A DNA stretch of 64,000 nt from Aurantibacillus circumpalustris (GCF_029625215.1 NZ_CP121197.1:4030001-4094000), one strand, 5' to 3'. Numbered from the stretch's first letter, positions 45,770 to 54,040 are shown. Program-made: numbers and translations. The notes: a model not told the origin generated them from the sequence alone.

Positions 45770-47023
45770 ATGATTTTCGAAAAAGATAGCTGGCAAGAAA
45801 TTTTTGCAACCATTCGTAAAAATAAATTACGAACGGCTCTTACTATGCTTGGTGTTTTTTGGGGCATTTTTATGCTGGTGATTATGCTTGGGTCGGGTAA
45901 CGGCCTAAGGAACGGCATTCTCAAAGGATTTGGAGGAACCGCCACCAATAGTTTTTTTTGTTGGGCGCAACAAACCAGCAAAGCTTATAAAGGTTATAAA
46001 CCAGGCAGACGTTATAATTTTAATACATCTGATGTAGAAGCACTAAAAAAACTTCCGGAGCTCGACATTGTTCATCCCATGATTCAACTCGGCGGACATG
46101 ATGAAGCAAACAATGTTATTCGGGGATTAAAAACAGTTGCTTGTGAAATACTAGCAAATTACCCTAACTACTCGCACATAAACGAAATTAAATTAGAAAA
46201 AGGTCGTTTTGTAAACGATATAGATATTGAAGAAAAAAGGAAAATTTGCGTGATCGGTCAACGGGTTGCAGAAGTACTTTTTAAAAAAGACGAAAACATT
46301 ATTGGTGAATACATTCGAATTAACGGCGTCTATTTTAAAATAGTCGGATTAACCCTCTCTACAGGAAGTGGGAACGAAGCGCGTGAGCAAGCACAACGTA
46401 TTTTTATACCTTTCACCACTTTTTCAAACGCATTTAACTATGGAGACATGGTAGGTTGGTTTGCTGTAAAAGTGAAGACTGGCATTTCTGCAGAGGACGC
46501 TGAAAAAAAAGTTATTTCCATTTTAAAAGAACGGCATAAAGTTGCTCCCGAAGATTTAAAAGCTATAGGCCATTGGAACATGTCGGTAGAGTTCAATAAA
46601 CTAAATGGTTTGTTCACTGGCATTCGATTACTCATTTGGTTTGTAGGCGCTGGCACCCTATTAGCAGGCGTTATTGGCATTAGTAACATTATGCTGATTG
46701 TTGTGAAAGAACGCACAAAAGAAATTGGAGTTAAGCGCGCACTTGGAGCTGTTCCTATGCAAATTATCGGACAAGTTTTATTAGAATCCATTTTCTTAAC
46801 TGCTATTTCTGGGTATTTTGGTTTAATATCCGGTATTGGGTTGTTAGAGTTATTAGACTCCGCTATCGGAAATTCTTCAGATACTTTCTTAAATCCAACA
46901 GTTGATCTTTCAGTGGCTTTAACAGCGTTAACCATATTAATCATCAGTGGTGCTTTTGCAGGTTTAATACCCGCCAACAAGGCCGTATCTATTAAACCTG
47001 TAGAAGCATTAAGAAGTGAATAG
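45770..47023 (+). CDS. MacB-type FtsX-fold ABC permease 2
   Basis: 417 residues with the same design as permease 1: an N-terminal helix (LRTALTMLGVFWGIFMLVIML), a periplasmic domain (about 45-285) and three C-terminal helices with LIVVKERTKEIGVKRALGA. It starts one base after the stop of permease 1 and probably arose by tandem duplication. The two permeases may form a heterodimer with one ATPase type, as described for other two-permease transporters. Its end lies 111 nt before the adaptor gene, and that gap contains a perfect palindrome. Confidence 0.92.
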   Translation: MIFEKDSWQEIFATIRKNKLRTALTMLGVFWGIFMLVIMLGSGNGLRNGILKGFGGTATNSFFCWAQQTSKAYKGYKPGRRYNFNTSDVEALKKLPELDIVHPMIQLGGHDEANNVIRGLKTVACEILANYPNYSHINEIKLEKGRFVNDIDIEEKRKICVIGQRVAEVLFKKDENIIGEYIRINGVYFKIVGLTLSTGSGNEAREQAQRIFIPFTTFSNAFNYGDMVGWFAVKVKTGISAEDAEKKVISILKERHKVAPEDLKAIGHWNMSVEFNKLNGLFTGIRLLIWFVGAGTLLAGVIGISNIMLIVVKERTKEIGVKRALGAVPMQIIGQVLLESIFLTAISGYFGLISGIGLLELLDSAIGNSSDTFLNPTVDLSVALTALTILIISGAFAGLIPANKAVSIKPVEALRSE

Positions 47024-47076
47024 TGATTTTAAAACTAAAAATAAATGAAATCATAATTAATACTAATACAAATGAC

Positions 47077-47098
47077 GATAAAGAACATGTTCTTTATC
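47077..47098. promoter_or_regulatory. 22-bp perfect palindrome before the adaptor gene
   Basis: GATAAAGAACA (47077-47087) is followed directly by its exact reverse complement (47088-47098). With no loop it is unlikely to be a good RNA hairpin, so a dimeric regulator binding site is the best reading. It lies 37 nt before the ATG of the adaptor gene. Confidence 0.6.
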
Positions 47099-47134
47099 TT
47101 TAACCAACAAATTTTCAAATCATAAACTGAATTT

Positions 47135-48241
47135 ATGCTTAAAAAAATAAGAAATATCATTCTACTCACCTTACTAGTCTTCGGTTTTATCTGGACGTTC
47201 TATTTTCTTTATCAGAAATCACAGAAGGCTCCTGTTGAATTTAAAACAGTGAATCCTTTTGACACAACTGTCATCAAAAAAACAGTGGCAACCGGCTCTG
47301 TTACTCCGCGTCGGGAAGTAAATATGAAATCTCAGGTCAGTGGGATTATTGAAAAGTTATATGTGGTGGCTGGGCAGCAAATAAAACAAGGCGATGTGAT
47401 TGCGAAAATTAAAATCATTCCAAATATGCTTAATCTGGCAAATGCAGAAAACAGAGTGGCGGCAGCACAAGTAAATTATGATAACGCGAAATTAGAATAC
47501 GATCGCAGCAAAACTTTATTTGACCAAAGTGTTATTTCGAAATCTGATTTTCAAACGGTTGATCTTCGCATAAAATCTAACCTTACTGAATTGGAAGCTG
47601 CAAAAAATCAATTGCAAATTATTAAAGACGGTGTTTCAAATGCAAGCGGTTCAGTTTCTAATACGCTTGTGAAATCAACAATCACAGGCATGGCGCTTGA
47701 TGTTCCAGTAAAAGAAGGTAGTCAGGTTATAGAAAGCAACACGTTTAATGAAGGAACTACTATTGCTTCTGTAGCAAATATGGGTGAAATGATTTTTGAA
47801 GGAAAATTAGATGAAAGCGAAGTCGGAAAAGTAAAAATAGGTATGGACATTGTTTTAACCGTTGGAGCAATTGATAAAGAAAGCTTTAGTGCCAAATTAG
47901 AATACATAGCTCCCAAAGGAATTACTGAGAACGGTGCCATTCAGTTTTTAATTCGTGCATCGATCAGTAAAGACAATAGTGCTTTTCTTCGCGCTGGCTA
48001 TAGCGCAAATGCTGACATTATTCTGGCTAAAAAAGAAAAAGTTTTGGCTATTCCAGAAAGTGTTTTACAATTTGATAAAGAAAAAACATTTGTAGAAATA
48101 GAAACTGCTAATAAGAGTTTCGAAAAACATTTTATTAAAACCGGTTTGTCAGATGGCATTAATATTGAGGTTGTGGAAGGGCTTAAGAAAACAGATAAAA
48201 TTAAAATTCCAACTTTGGACGGACCAAAGGATGAAGATTAA
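47135..48241 (+). CDS. MacA-like HlyD-family periplasmic adaptor
   Basis: 368 residues. An N-terminal membrane anchor (IILLTLLVFGFIWTFYFLY) is followed by paired lipoyl half-motifs (VNMKSQVSGIIEKLYVVAG and TGMALDVPVKEG), an alpha-hairpin coiled coil (about 95-165, RVAAAQVNYDNAKLEYDRS) and beta-barrel domains (EVGKVKIGMDIVLTV). This is the membrane-fusion component that links an inner-membrane MacB-type transporter to an outer-membrane TolC-like channel; the channel gene is not in the window. The shared operon and gene order support membership of the same efflux pump, though the palindrome upstream may give separate control. Confidence 0.9.
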   Translation: MLKKIRNIILLTLLVFGFIWTFYFLYQKSQKAPVEFKTVNPFDTTVIKKTVATGSVTPRREVNMKSQVSGIIEKLYVVAGQQIKQGDVIAKIKIIPNMLNLANAENRVAAAQVNYDNAKLEYDRSKTLFDQSVISKSDFQTVDLRIKSNLTELEAAKNQLQIIKDGVSNASGSVSNTLVKSTITGMALDVPVKEGSQVIESNTFNEGTTIASVANMGEMIFEGKLDESEVGKVKIGMDIVLTVGAIDKESFSAKLEYIAPKGITENGAIQFLIRASISKDNSAFLRAGYSANADIILAKKEKVLAIPESVLQFDKEKTFVEIETANKSFEKHFIKTGLSDGINIEVVEGLKKTDKIKIPTLDGPKDED

Positions 48242-48266
48242 AATCTGTTTCATTAATGATGCAGTT

Positions 48267-49610
48267 TTACTTTATCTTAATTAATTCCAACGCCCTTTCT
48301 AATTCAAGATCATTATTATTTAGAAGATCGGTAATTTTATAATTGACAATAACATCAGGCAATGTGCCATGACCGGACTTAGTGCAGGTATTGAAATTCC
48401 ATTTAAACAAAGGAAACTTAACGCTTAATTTCGAATTAGGAAGCGAAAGTTTACTTATCATTCCTCCTCCAATAGCGTATTCTGAGCCACCTGTTTCCTC
48501 ACCAATAAAAATCGATTTTGTTTTGTGCTTTAATACAGAAGCCACATAAGCTGCACTTGAGAATGTTCCCCCATTTATTAGTACATAAATGTTTCCTTTA
48601 AACGTATTCTTTTTTTGAGGCTTTACTTTAAAGTAATAACTTTTCATTAAACTATCTCTCATTATAAATTGATTACTGATAATGAGACCATGAGCTCCTC
48701 TAAAATACGCTTTGTGTTTAAAAGGACTTATTTTCTTATCAAGATAATAAACATGCGTTGTATCAATTAAATAAGAAAGTAGCACAGATCCTATGTTACC
48801 ATTTCCTCCTCCATTGTTTCTCAGATCTATAATTAAATTTTCAACATTATTTTTCGCGCAAAACTTAAAACAGGTTTTAATCGTTGACTTTCTTTCGTCA
48901 AAATTGGGGATCGAAAGTAAAACCGTACTTGTGTTACTCTCAAGGCTTTCAAAAGTGGGTGGAGACTCATCTAAAACCGGCTTTGTGTAATTTGTAGGGA
49001 AATTAATCTTAAACGTTCCTCTATTAGTTTCAAATACAATAGAATCTGGATAATTCAAAAATTCGTTCAAATAATAATTGAATTTGTTTTGAAGTCGGTA
49101 TTTCTGATAGGTTAAATTGTCTCCTTCAGAGCTCGTTAAGTGGTAAACAAATTTAATAAAGTCTGCGCACGATGATTGATTCAGTGCAGTTATAAGCGCC
49201 CCTTTATAGTTTTGATTCAAATCGCCATAAACCTTTTGAATGTATATGGAATCTCTAATAACAGAAATATCAAAAGGTAAATCCTTAATAAATTTTAAAC
49301 GAAGAGACGAAAAGATACTTGGGTAAATGTAAGTATGTCCGCAACCAATAACATTAATCAGCTCACTCAGCGATTTATGAAAATCTGATAAAGTCTGCCC
49401 TTTAGAAATTTGTTTTTCAAGTTTTAAAGAGAGTGTTTCAAATTCAAACATAGAAGCGTTCAAACCAAAAAGCGGATGATTTTCTATTAAAGATGTTTTT
49501 AGAATTTCATAATCCCTTAGCAGACTATCGCCATTTAACAGGCGTTGCTCTTGGCTCAGAAGTTGAAGATGAAAAAAAATGAAGACAGTTACTAAATTAA
49601 CTAATTTCAC
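48267..49610 (-). CDS. secreted S41-family (tricorn/CtpA-like) protease (GTG start)
   Basis: 447 residues from the GTG at 49610, which gives a clean signal peptide (KLVNLVTVFIFFHLQLLSQ). The longer TTG start at 49652 lies inside a strong terminator stem, so it is rejected. The N-terminal region has VIGCGHTYI, and the S41 core reads NLIIDLRNNGGGNGNIGS, INGGTFSSAAYVAS with the probable catalytic serine, and FIGEETGGSEYAIGGG, then GHGTLPDVIV. Family members are usually processing or degradative proteases of the periplasm. A PDZ domain is not obvious. It is a convergent neighbour of the MacA-like gene. Confidence 0.85.
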   Translation of the reverse strand: MKLVNLVTVFIFFHLQLLSQEQRLLNGDSLLRDYEILKTSLIENHPLFGLNASMFEFETLSLKLEKQISKGQTLSDFHKSLSELINVIGCGHTYIYPSIFSSLRLKFIKDLPFDISVIRDSIYIQKVYGDLNQNYKGALITALNQSSCADFIKFVYHLTSSEGDNLTYQKYRLQNKFNYYLNEFLNYPDSIVFETNRGTFKINFPTNYTKPVLDESPPTFESLESNTSTVLLSIPNFDERKSTIKTCFKFCAKNNVENLIIDLRNNGGGNGNIGSVLLSYLIDTTHVYYLDKKISPFKHKAYFRGAHGLIISNQFIMRDSLMKSYYFKVKPQKKNTFKGNIYVLINGGTFSSAAYVASVLKHKTKSIFIGEETGGSEYAIGGGMISKLSLPNSKLSVKFPLFKWNFNTCTKSGHGTLPDVIVNYKITDLLNNNDLELERALELIKIK

Positions 49611-49633
49611 TAACAATTTTTTACACTTTAATG

Positions 49634-49674
49634 AAAATAAAACCCGATTCAAAAATTGAATCGGGTTTTATTTT
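49634..49674 (-). terminator. strong terminator after the 266-residue secreted protein gene
   Basis: Perfect 19-bp stem, AAAATAAAACCCGATTCAA (49634-49652) against its complement (49656-49674), with a 3-nt loop. On the minus strand its 3' arm ends in a TTTTATTTT run. It ends the 49687-50487 gene and overlaps the rejected TTG start of the S41 gene. Confidence 0.85.
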
Positions 49675-49686
49675 GGATGATAAAAT

Positions 49687-50487
49687 TTATTTACTTTTTG
49701 CTTCGTCAATTTTAAACTCTAAAACAATCGGATCTAATTTAACAGGCTCGGCTTCTACAAAAGTGTTACGCCAAACGATCAATAAATTAATTAATTGCAT
49801 ATCGGTAGTTTTACCGCCTTGCATACGATCCCAACGAAGAGAAATTTTTTCACTTTCACCCTTAGCCACCAATACTGGACTAGCAGTTGATTTTGCATTT
49901 GCAATTTCTGTACCATCAGGTAACTTAATAGCAGCCCTTCCTGGATGAATGACACCAATCTTGTCACCTGTATAACGACACTCAAACTTCACTGCCGTTT
50001 TATCCGTTTCCTTTTTTAAATCAGTCATGTTGCAGGTAAAACCTCCTACCTTAAATTCATTTTGCGAAGGAGGTAATTGAAAATCAGTAGCTGCAACAGA
50101 ATTTGATGTAGTAGAAACTTTATAAATACCGTTCACCTCAAAAGTATAATCTGTTACCATAAATTCAGTTCCTTTTACATCAATAACTCTGTTATCCGTC
50201 TCAGTTGGCGGTATTACCAAAGGTTTTTCTTTTGGAATATAGTCTTTACCGTTAGCCTTTAATTTACTCTCGTCGGCTTTGTACAGTAAAATTTCGTCGC
50301 TATTATTTCTAATCTTAAGATTAAATTTTGCGAATTGAGCGGTTGAAAAAACACTCTTAGCTGTAATACTTGCTTCCTTACACTCTCCTGCAGTTTCAAC
50401 ATAAACAATTTTTTCATACTTTTTTTGCCCCTTAACAGTGCTCATGGCCAATGCTAAAATGGCAATCACAATTATTCCTTTTTTCAT
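49687..50487 (-). CDS. secreted protein of unknown function
   Basis: 266 residues with a signal peptide (IVIAILALAMSTVKG). The mature part looks all-beta, with two halves: FAKFNLKIRNNSDEILLYK and later VKFECRYTGDKIGVIHPGR, resembling Ig-like or DUF4352-type domains that respond to calcium or surfaces, but no family can be named with confidence. Two cysteines (Cys36 and one in FTCNMTDL) may pair. It has its own -7 box and strong terminator, so it is a single-gene unit. No T9SS tail is present, so a periplasmic location is likely. Confidence 0.7.
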   Translation of the reverse strand: MKKGIIVIAILALAMSTVKGQKKYEKIVYVETAGECKEASITAKSVFSTAQFAKFNLKIRNNSDEILLYKADESKLKANGKDYIPKEKPLVIPPTETDNRVIDVKGTEFMVTDYTFEVNGIYKVSTTSNSVAATDFQLPPSQNEFKVGGFTCNMTDLKKETDKTAVKFECRYTGDKIGVIHPGRAAIKLPDGTEIANAKSTASPVLVAKGESEKISLRWDRMQGGKTTDMQLINLLIVWRNTFVEAEPVKLDPIVLEFKIDEAKSK

Positions 50488-50504
50488 GTTGTTAAATTTT
50501 AAAA

Positions 50505-50512
50505 CAAATTTA
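50505..50512 (-). promoter_or_regulatory. -7 box TAAATTTG before the 266-residue protein gene
   Basis: Exact TAnnTTTG on the minus strand, 17 nt before the ATG at 50487. Confidence 0.5.
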
Positions 50513-50605
50513 GTAAATGTATTTAAATGGAAAAATTGAGATTCTGAGAGTTCTAAATCTGTCTAGACATATTAAAAATATCATAAATCCGTAAAAATCA
50601 TTTAT

Positions 50606-50647
50606 GTAACTAAAAAGTTACGTATATTTGTGTAATATTTTAGTTAC
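50606..50647 (+). promoter_or_regulatory. promoter with flanking inverted-repeat operator of the arsR-type gene
   Basis: GTAACTAAAA (50606-50615) and its exact complement TTTTAGTTAC (50638-50647) flank the -7 box TATATTTG (50623-50630). A third half-site AGTTAC at 50616-50621 makes a tight inverted repeat with the first (4-nt gap). A dimer bound here would block the promoter, as expected for self-repression by the ArsR-type protein encoded just downstream. Confidence 0.65.
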
Positions 50648-50659
50648 CTATAAAAATGT

Positions 50660-50998
50660 ATGATGAAACTTTTAAAAACCGATCCTTTTCAGGCAGTAGC
50701 CGATAGTAATAGAAGAGAAATTCTTCATCTGCTTTCAAAAGAGAATTACAGCATTAATTCGCTGGTAAACAATTTCGACATGAGTCGCCCTGCCGTTTCA
50801 AAACACATTAAAATTTTGAATAAAGCGGGTTTTATATCGATTAAAGACGTTGGCCGTGAACGTATTTGCAGTTTAAAAAAGGAGGGCTTTAAAGATTTAC
50901 AACATTGGATGAACTTCTTTGATAAATTCTGGAATTCTAAACTCGATTTACTTGGTGACTTCCTGCATACAACACAAAAAACAACTCCTAAAAAATAA
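50660..50998 (+). CDS. ArsR-family winged-helix transcription repressor
   Basis: 112 residues. The winged helix reads RREILHLLSKENYSINSLV, then the recognition helix FDMSRPAVSKHIKILNKAG and wing VGRERICSLKK. No CxC or other metal-site cysteines typical of metal-sensing members are present, so it belongs to the non-metal ArsR group that controls SRPBCC partners. Two starts are possible (ATG at 50660 and 50663). It overlaps no gene; the SRPBCC gene begins 4 nt after its stop, forming the common repressor-plus-SRPBCC pair. Confidence 0.9.
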   Translation: MMKLLKTDPFQAVADSNRREILHLLSKENYSINSLVNNFDMSRPAVSKHIKILNKAGFISIKDVGRERICSLKKEGFKDLQHWMNFFDKFWNSKLDLLGDFLHTTQKTTPKK

Positions 50999-51002
50999 TA
51001 CC

Positions 51003-51434
51003 ATGACTCAAACACAACCCTACTCGATTGAAAGAGTTTACAACGCAAGCGTTTCTAAGGTATGGAAGGCTATTACAGACAAAAACGAGATGAAACACTG
51101 GTATTTCGATCTCAAAGAATTTAGGGCGGAGATCGGCTTCGAATTTCAATTCACTGGAACAGGTAGCAAAGGCGAAAACTATCTTCATCTTTGCAAAGTG
51201 GTGGATGTGATACCTCAAAAAAAACTCTCCTATACCTGGTGCTACGACGGCTTGCCCGGTGAGTCGTTAGTAAGCTTTGAGCTTTTCAAAGAAGGTGAAA
51301 AAACCCGCGTGAAACTTACACACAAAGGAATTGAAAGCTTCGCCTCCAACAATCAAGACTTCGCAAAAGAGAGTTTTATGGCTGGATGGACTGAAATTAT
51401 TGGGAAAAATCTTAAAAACTTTGTAGAAAAATAA
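51003..51434 (+). CDS. SRPBCC (AHSA1-like) ligand-binding protein
   Basis: 143 residues from ATG 51003. A longer in-frame reading from 50919 would overlap the repressor and lacks support, whereas MTQTQPYSIERVYNASVSK is the normal family start. FNASVSKVWKAITD-like opening, FDLKEFRAEIGFEFQFTG and the closing SFMAGWTEIIGKNLKNF helix are typical of the AHSA1 branch of START/SRPBCC proteins, which bind hydrophobic ligands in a long cavity. The ligand is unknown. Together with the repressor 4 nt upstream it forms a two-gene sensor-type cassette. Confidence 0.88.
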   Translation: MTQTQPYSIERVYNASVSKVWKAITDKNEMKHWYFDLKEFRAEIGFEFQFTGTGSKGENYLHLCKVVDVIPQKKLSYTWCYDGLPGESLVSFELFKEGEKTRVKLTHKGIESFASNNQDFAKESFMAGWTEIIGKNLKNFVEK

Positions 51435-51648
51435 ATTTAATCATACTCTAATAAGAACGATCAAAGCACTGTAAGAGTATTCGTTAAGCAACCAGGTGGA
51501 CACACTTTTATCGTTGCATCTGAGCCTGAATGATAGTTAGTACAAACAGTCGGTTTCGTAAAGCTGAATTTAACAGTTAAATTTTACCTGTGAATGTTTA
51601 AAAGTTTCTATATTTAGGGCTGATTAAACAAACTCTAACAGAATTTAA

Positions 51649-52545
51649 ATGAAAAACAAAACAACTCTAACTAGTGGTATTAAAAAATTAACTTTATTTA
51701 TTGTAATCCTTTTCATTGGATTAAATGTACTTGCGCAAGACACCTTGCATTTGGTTTATCATCATACCCAAATTAAGCCACACGATACAACTGAAGTAAA
51801 AATTGACAATTGGCTAAAAAAGCTGAATGGAAAACATCAAGACGTTAATGTTATAGCCTACTATCACAAGTTAGAATTTAAAAAGTTTTCACAAGAACGT
51901 TGTGATGAGTTGTTTTTAATTCTTAATAGAAAAGCAAGAGCAGCATTAACTATTGAATCTATCGGACCAAAAAAAGGAGAAGACTCACAAAGGACTACTG
52001 TTGATATAATTTATAAACCAACCATTAATTTGGCAGAAGTTGCTGCTGCCAAAAAAGCAGAAGAGGAAAAAGCAAAAGCAGAAGCGGAAGCAGAGAAAAA
52101 AGCAAATGCAGAGAAAAAAGAAAAAGAAAAAGCAGAAAAAGCTGAAAAGGATAGAATAGAAAAGGAAAAGAAAGATGCTGAAAAAGCTGAAAAAGACAAA
52201 ATAGAGAAAGCTGAAAAAGAAAAGAAAGATGCTGAGAAAGCTGAAAAAGACAAAATAGAAAAGGCTGAAAAAGAAAAGAAAGACGCTGAAAAAGAAATGA
52301 CTGAAAAAGCAGAAAAGGAAAAAAAAGATGCTGAGAAGGGAGAAAAAGAAAAGAAAGAAGACGTGAAAGAGAAGGTAGAAAAAGAGAAGAAGGAGTCTAA
52401 AAAAGAGGAAGAAGTAAAAGAAGAAAAGAAAGAGAAAGCTGAAAAAGTGAAGAAAGAGTCCAAAAAAGATGAAGAAGTGAAAGAAGAAAAGAAAGAGAAA
52501 GCTGAAAAGGAAAAAAAGTCCAAAAAAGACAGTGATAAGAAGTAA
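51649..52545 (+). CDS. secreted protein with Lys/Glu-rich charged tail
   Basis: 298 residues. A signal peptide (LFIVILFIGLNVLAQ) precedes a compact domain of about 95 residues (LHLVYHHTQIKPHDTTEVK, VNVIAYYHKLEFKKFSQER), whose spacing (VIAYYH, SQERCDEL) suggests an OmpA-like fold without the usual motifs. From about residue 125 the rest is almost only Lys, Glu and Ala with repeated KEKKDAEKAEKDKIEK units, a predicted long charged helix. The DNA there repeats in 42- to 60-nt steps, so it is prone to length change. Function unknown. A terminator follows. Confidence 0.75.
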   Translation: MKNKTTLTSGIKKLTLFIVILFIGLNVLAQDTLHLVYHHTQIKPHDTTEVKIDNWLKKLNGKHQDVNVIAYYHKLEFKKFSQERCDELFLILNRKARAALTIESIGPKKGEDSQRTTVDIIYKPTINLAEVAAAKKAEEEKAKAEAEAEKKANAEKKEKEKAEKAEKDRIEKEKKDAEKAEKDKIEKAEKEKKDAEKAEKDKIEKAEKEKKDAEKEMTEKAEKEKKDAEKGEKEKKEDVKEKVEKEKKESKKEEEVKEEKKEKAEKVKKESKKDEEVKEEKKEKAEKEKKSKKDSDKK

Positions 52546-52565
52546 CTAAAATCAGTGAAATATAC

Positions 52566-52600
52566 AAAAGGAGACATAAATTATGTCTCCTTTTTTTTTT
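52566..52600 (+). terminator. strong intrinsic terminator
   Basis: AAAAGGAGACATAA pairs with TTATGTCTCCTTTT and is followed by a run of ten or more T, 20 nt after the stop of the Lys/Glu-rich gene. Confidence 0.9.
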
Positions 52601-52628
52601 ACCTTTAATAAAATTCAAACACCTAAGC

Positions 52629-53636
52629 ATGAGACAATTTTACAGTTTATTTTTCTCCATTCTTTTTTTTACCCTTAACTCACAAACACTTACACAAAGT
52701 TTTAATGAACCTGTTGTTGGCGATATTGATAAGTTATACCGATTAGATACCTCGGCCTACACGAGTGGTTTACCTGTAAACACAACCGGTAACACCTGTA
52801 TTTGGAATTACTCAAATTTACTTGGTTCTTTTCCTTTAGTTGTTGATTCGTTTGTTGCACCTAGCGCAGCTATTGGCGCCACTGCAAACCCAGGCACCAC
52901 CTTTGCCCAACATCGCGATTTACTATACACCTTTTATAAATCTACGACAAGCCCCTCGCAAACAGAATTGTTAGGTGCCTACTCTCCATCATTAACGCTC
53001 ACCTTTACCAATTCAGCTATCATAGCAACGTACCCGGTAAACTTCGGCTATAATTTAGCCGACCCAGTGAGTGGCAGTTTTAAATACAATACAACCACAG
53101 GTGCTTGCAACGGCAATATTACCATTTCAGCTCCTGGATCAGGTACCATTAACTTTCCCAACAACATCAGTATACCAAATGTATTGTGTCTTAAAAGTGT
53201 AGAAATATTGACGCTAAGCGTGGGTATTGCTCCACTAGGAACTTTCAAGCAAACTATCTACAACTATTATATGCCAGGAAAAAAATTTCCAATCTTAAAT
53301 ATTAATTACACAACCTATGGACTTCTAGGTAATCCACCAACTACCACAGCATACATTTATGGTAGCAACAATTATTATGTTGCCGTTGGAATTGATAAAA
53401 ACACTTTATCAAAAGAAGATTACCGCGTTTATCCAAATCCTTTTCACGAACGCTTGTATTTGACGACGGAAAATAAAAATGAAAATGAGTTTTTGCTTTA
53501 CTCTTTAAATGGAAAGTTGCTGGCGCAAGAAAAATCTTTGGATAATTTGAAGACTGAAAATTTAGATGCGGGGATTTACATTCTGGAAATTAAAAATGAA
53601 TCTGGGACGTATCATCAGAAAATAATTAAAGAGTAA
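52629..53636 (+). CDS. T9SS-secreted protein with type A sorting tail
   Basis: 335 residues. A signal peptide (YSLFFSILFFTLNSQ) is followed by about 220 residues of beta-rich sequence without a recognised family (TCIWNYSNLLGSFPLVVDSF, GSGTINFPNNISIPNVLCLK). The last 75 residues are a type A sorting domain (YRVYPNPFHERLYL, FLLYSLNGKLLAQEKS, LDAGIYILEIKNESG). It therefore probably goes to the cell surface through the type IX system. It starts 29 nt after a strong terminator, so it needs its own promoter; TACCTTTA at 52600 is one base off the -7 consensus. Confidence 0.85.
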   Translation: MRQFYSLFFSILFFTLNSQTLTQSFNEPVVGDIDKLYRLDTSAYTSGLPVNTTGNTCIWNYSNLLGSFPLVVDSFVAPSAAIGATANPGTTFAQHRDLLYTFYKSTTSPSQTELLGAYSPSLTLTFTNSAIIATYPVNFGYNLADPVSGSFKYNTTTGACNGNITISAPGSGTINFPNNISIPNVLCLKSVEILTLSVGIAPLGTFKQTIYNYYMPGKKFPILNINYTTYGLLGNPPTTTAYIYGSNNYYVAVGIDKNTLSKEDYRVYPNPFHERLYLTTENKNENEFLLYSLNGKLLAQEKSLDNLKTENLDAGIYILEIKNESGTYHQKIIKE

Positions 53637-53713
53637 GAGATTCCAGATTCTCATCTATAAGATTAACAATTAACGCTCTCTTAAAACAATTTTAGAAAAT
53701 TTTTATTTTTTTA

Positions 53714-53815
53714 GGGCGCCCGGGCGGGCTGTCGCTACTCGCTCTTCATGTTTGCCCTTCGGGACAATCATGAAGGAGCTCAAACAGGCCGCTCCATCCC
53801 TGGCGCAGAGCCGAA
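53714..53815 (+). repeat. structured GC-rich non-coding element, copy 1
   Basis: Sequence landmarks are GGGCGCCCGGGC, GGGCTGTCGCTACTC, a strong hairpin at 53741-53780 (GCTCTTCATG paired with CATGAAGGAGC), then AGGCCGCTCCATCCCTGGCG. It is GC-rich in an AT-rich genome and shares its landmark order with 59871-60073. Confidence 0.7.
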
Positions 53816-53909
53816 GTATCTAGAAACCGACTTTTTACGTTGCCAATATTAAATATTCAAGCCAAACATAGCTTAAATAGTGATTGAATTTCATAAAACA
53901 CGTTCGAAG

Positions 53910-54017
53910 TTTACCTGTAAAATAGGCATAACATTCTGATTTTAAGCGCCAAATAGGCAGGTAAAATATTTAAAATACGCCGTAATTACCGTTAATACAC
54001 ATTGGAACAAAATGTGT
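53910..54017 (+). promoter_or_regulatory. inverted repeats upstream of clpB
   Basis: TTTACCTG (53910-53917) and CAGGTAAA (53958-53965) are perfect complements, each adjacent to an AAATAGGC copy. ACACATT (53997-54003) and AATGTGT (54011-54017) flank a 7-nt spacer 24 nt before the ATG. Either could be a heat-shock operator or leader structure. Confidence 0.35.
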
Positions 54018-54040
54018 TGTACTTAAGTAAATTAACACTT

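Larger units (their letters stand above)
53637..54040. other. 404-nt region before clpB: structured element plus inverted repeats
   Basis: It holds a structured GC-rich element (53714-53815) and two inverted repeats near clpB (listed separately). No protein-coding frame with recognisable features was seen. Confidence 0.5.

Noticed and set aside
49611-49652. TTG start at 49652 for the S41 protease
   Set aside because: It lies inside the perfect terminator stem of the upstream gene, and the GTG at 49610 gives a clean signal peptide.
50919-51002. Longer N-terminus of the SRPBCC protein
   Set aside because: It would overlap the arsR-type gene by 80 nt, and the conserved family start is the ATG at 51003.
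52011-52577. Minus-strand Ser/Phe-rich frame opposite the Lys/Glu-rich tail
   Set aside because: It is the reverse complement of GAA/AAA-type codons, which produces TTC/TTT-rich artefacts; it has no start context.
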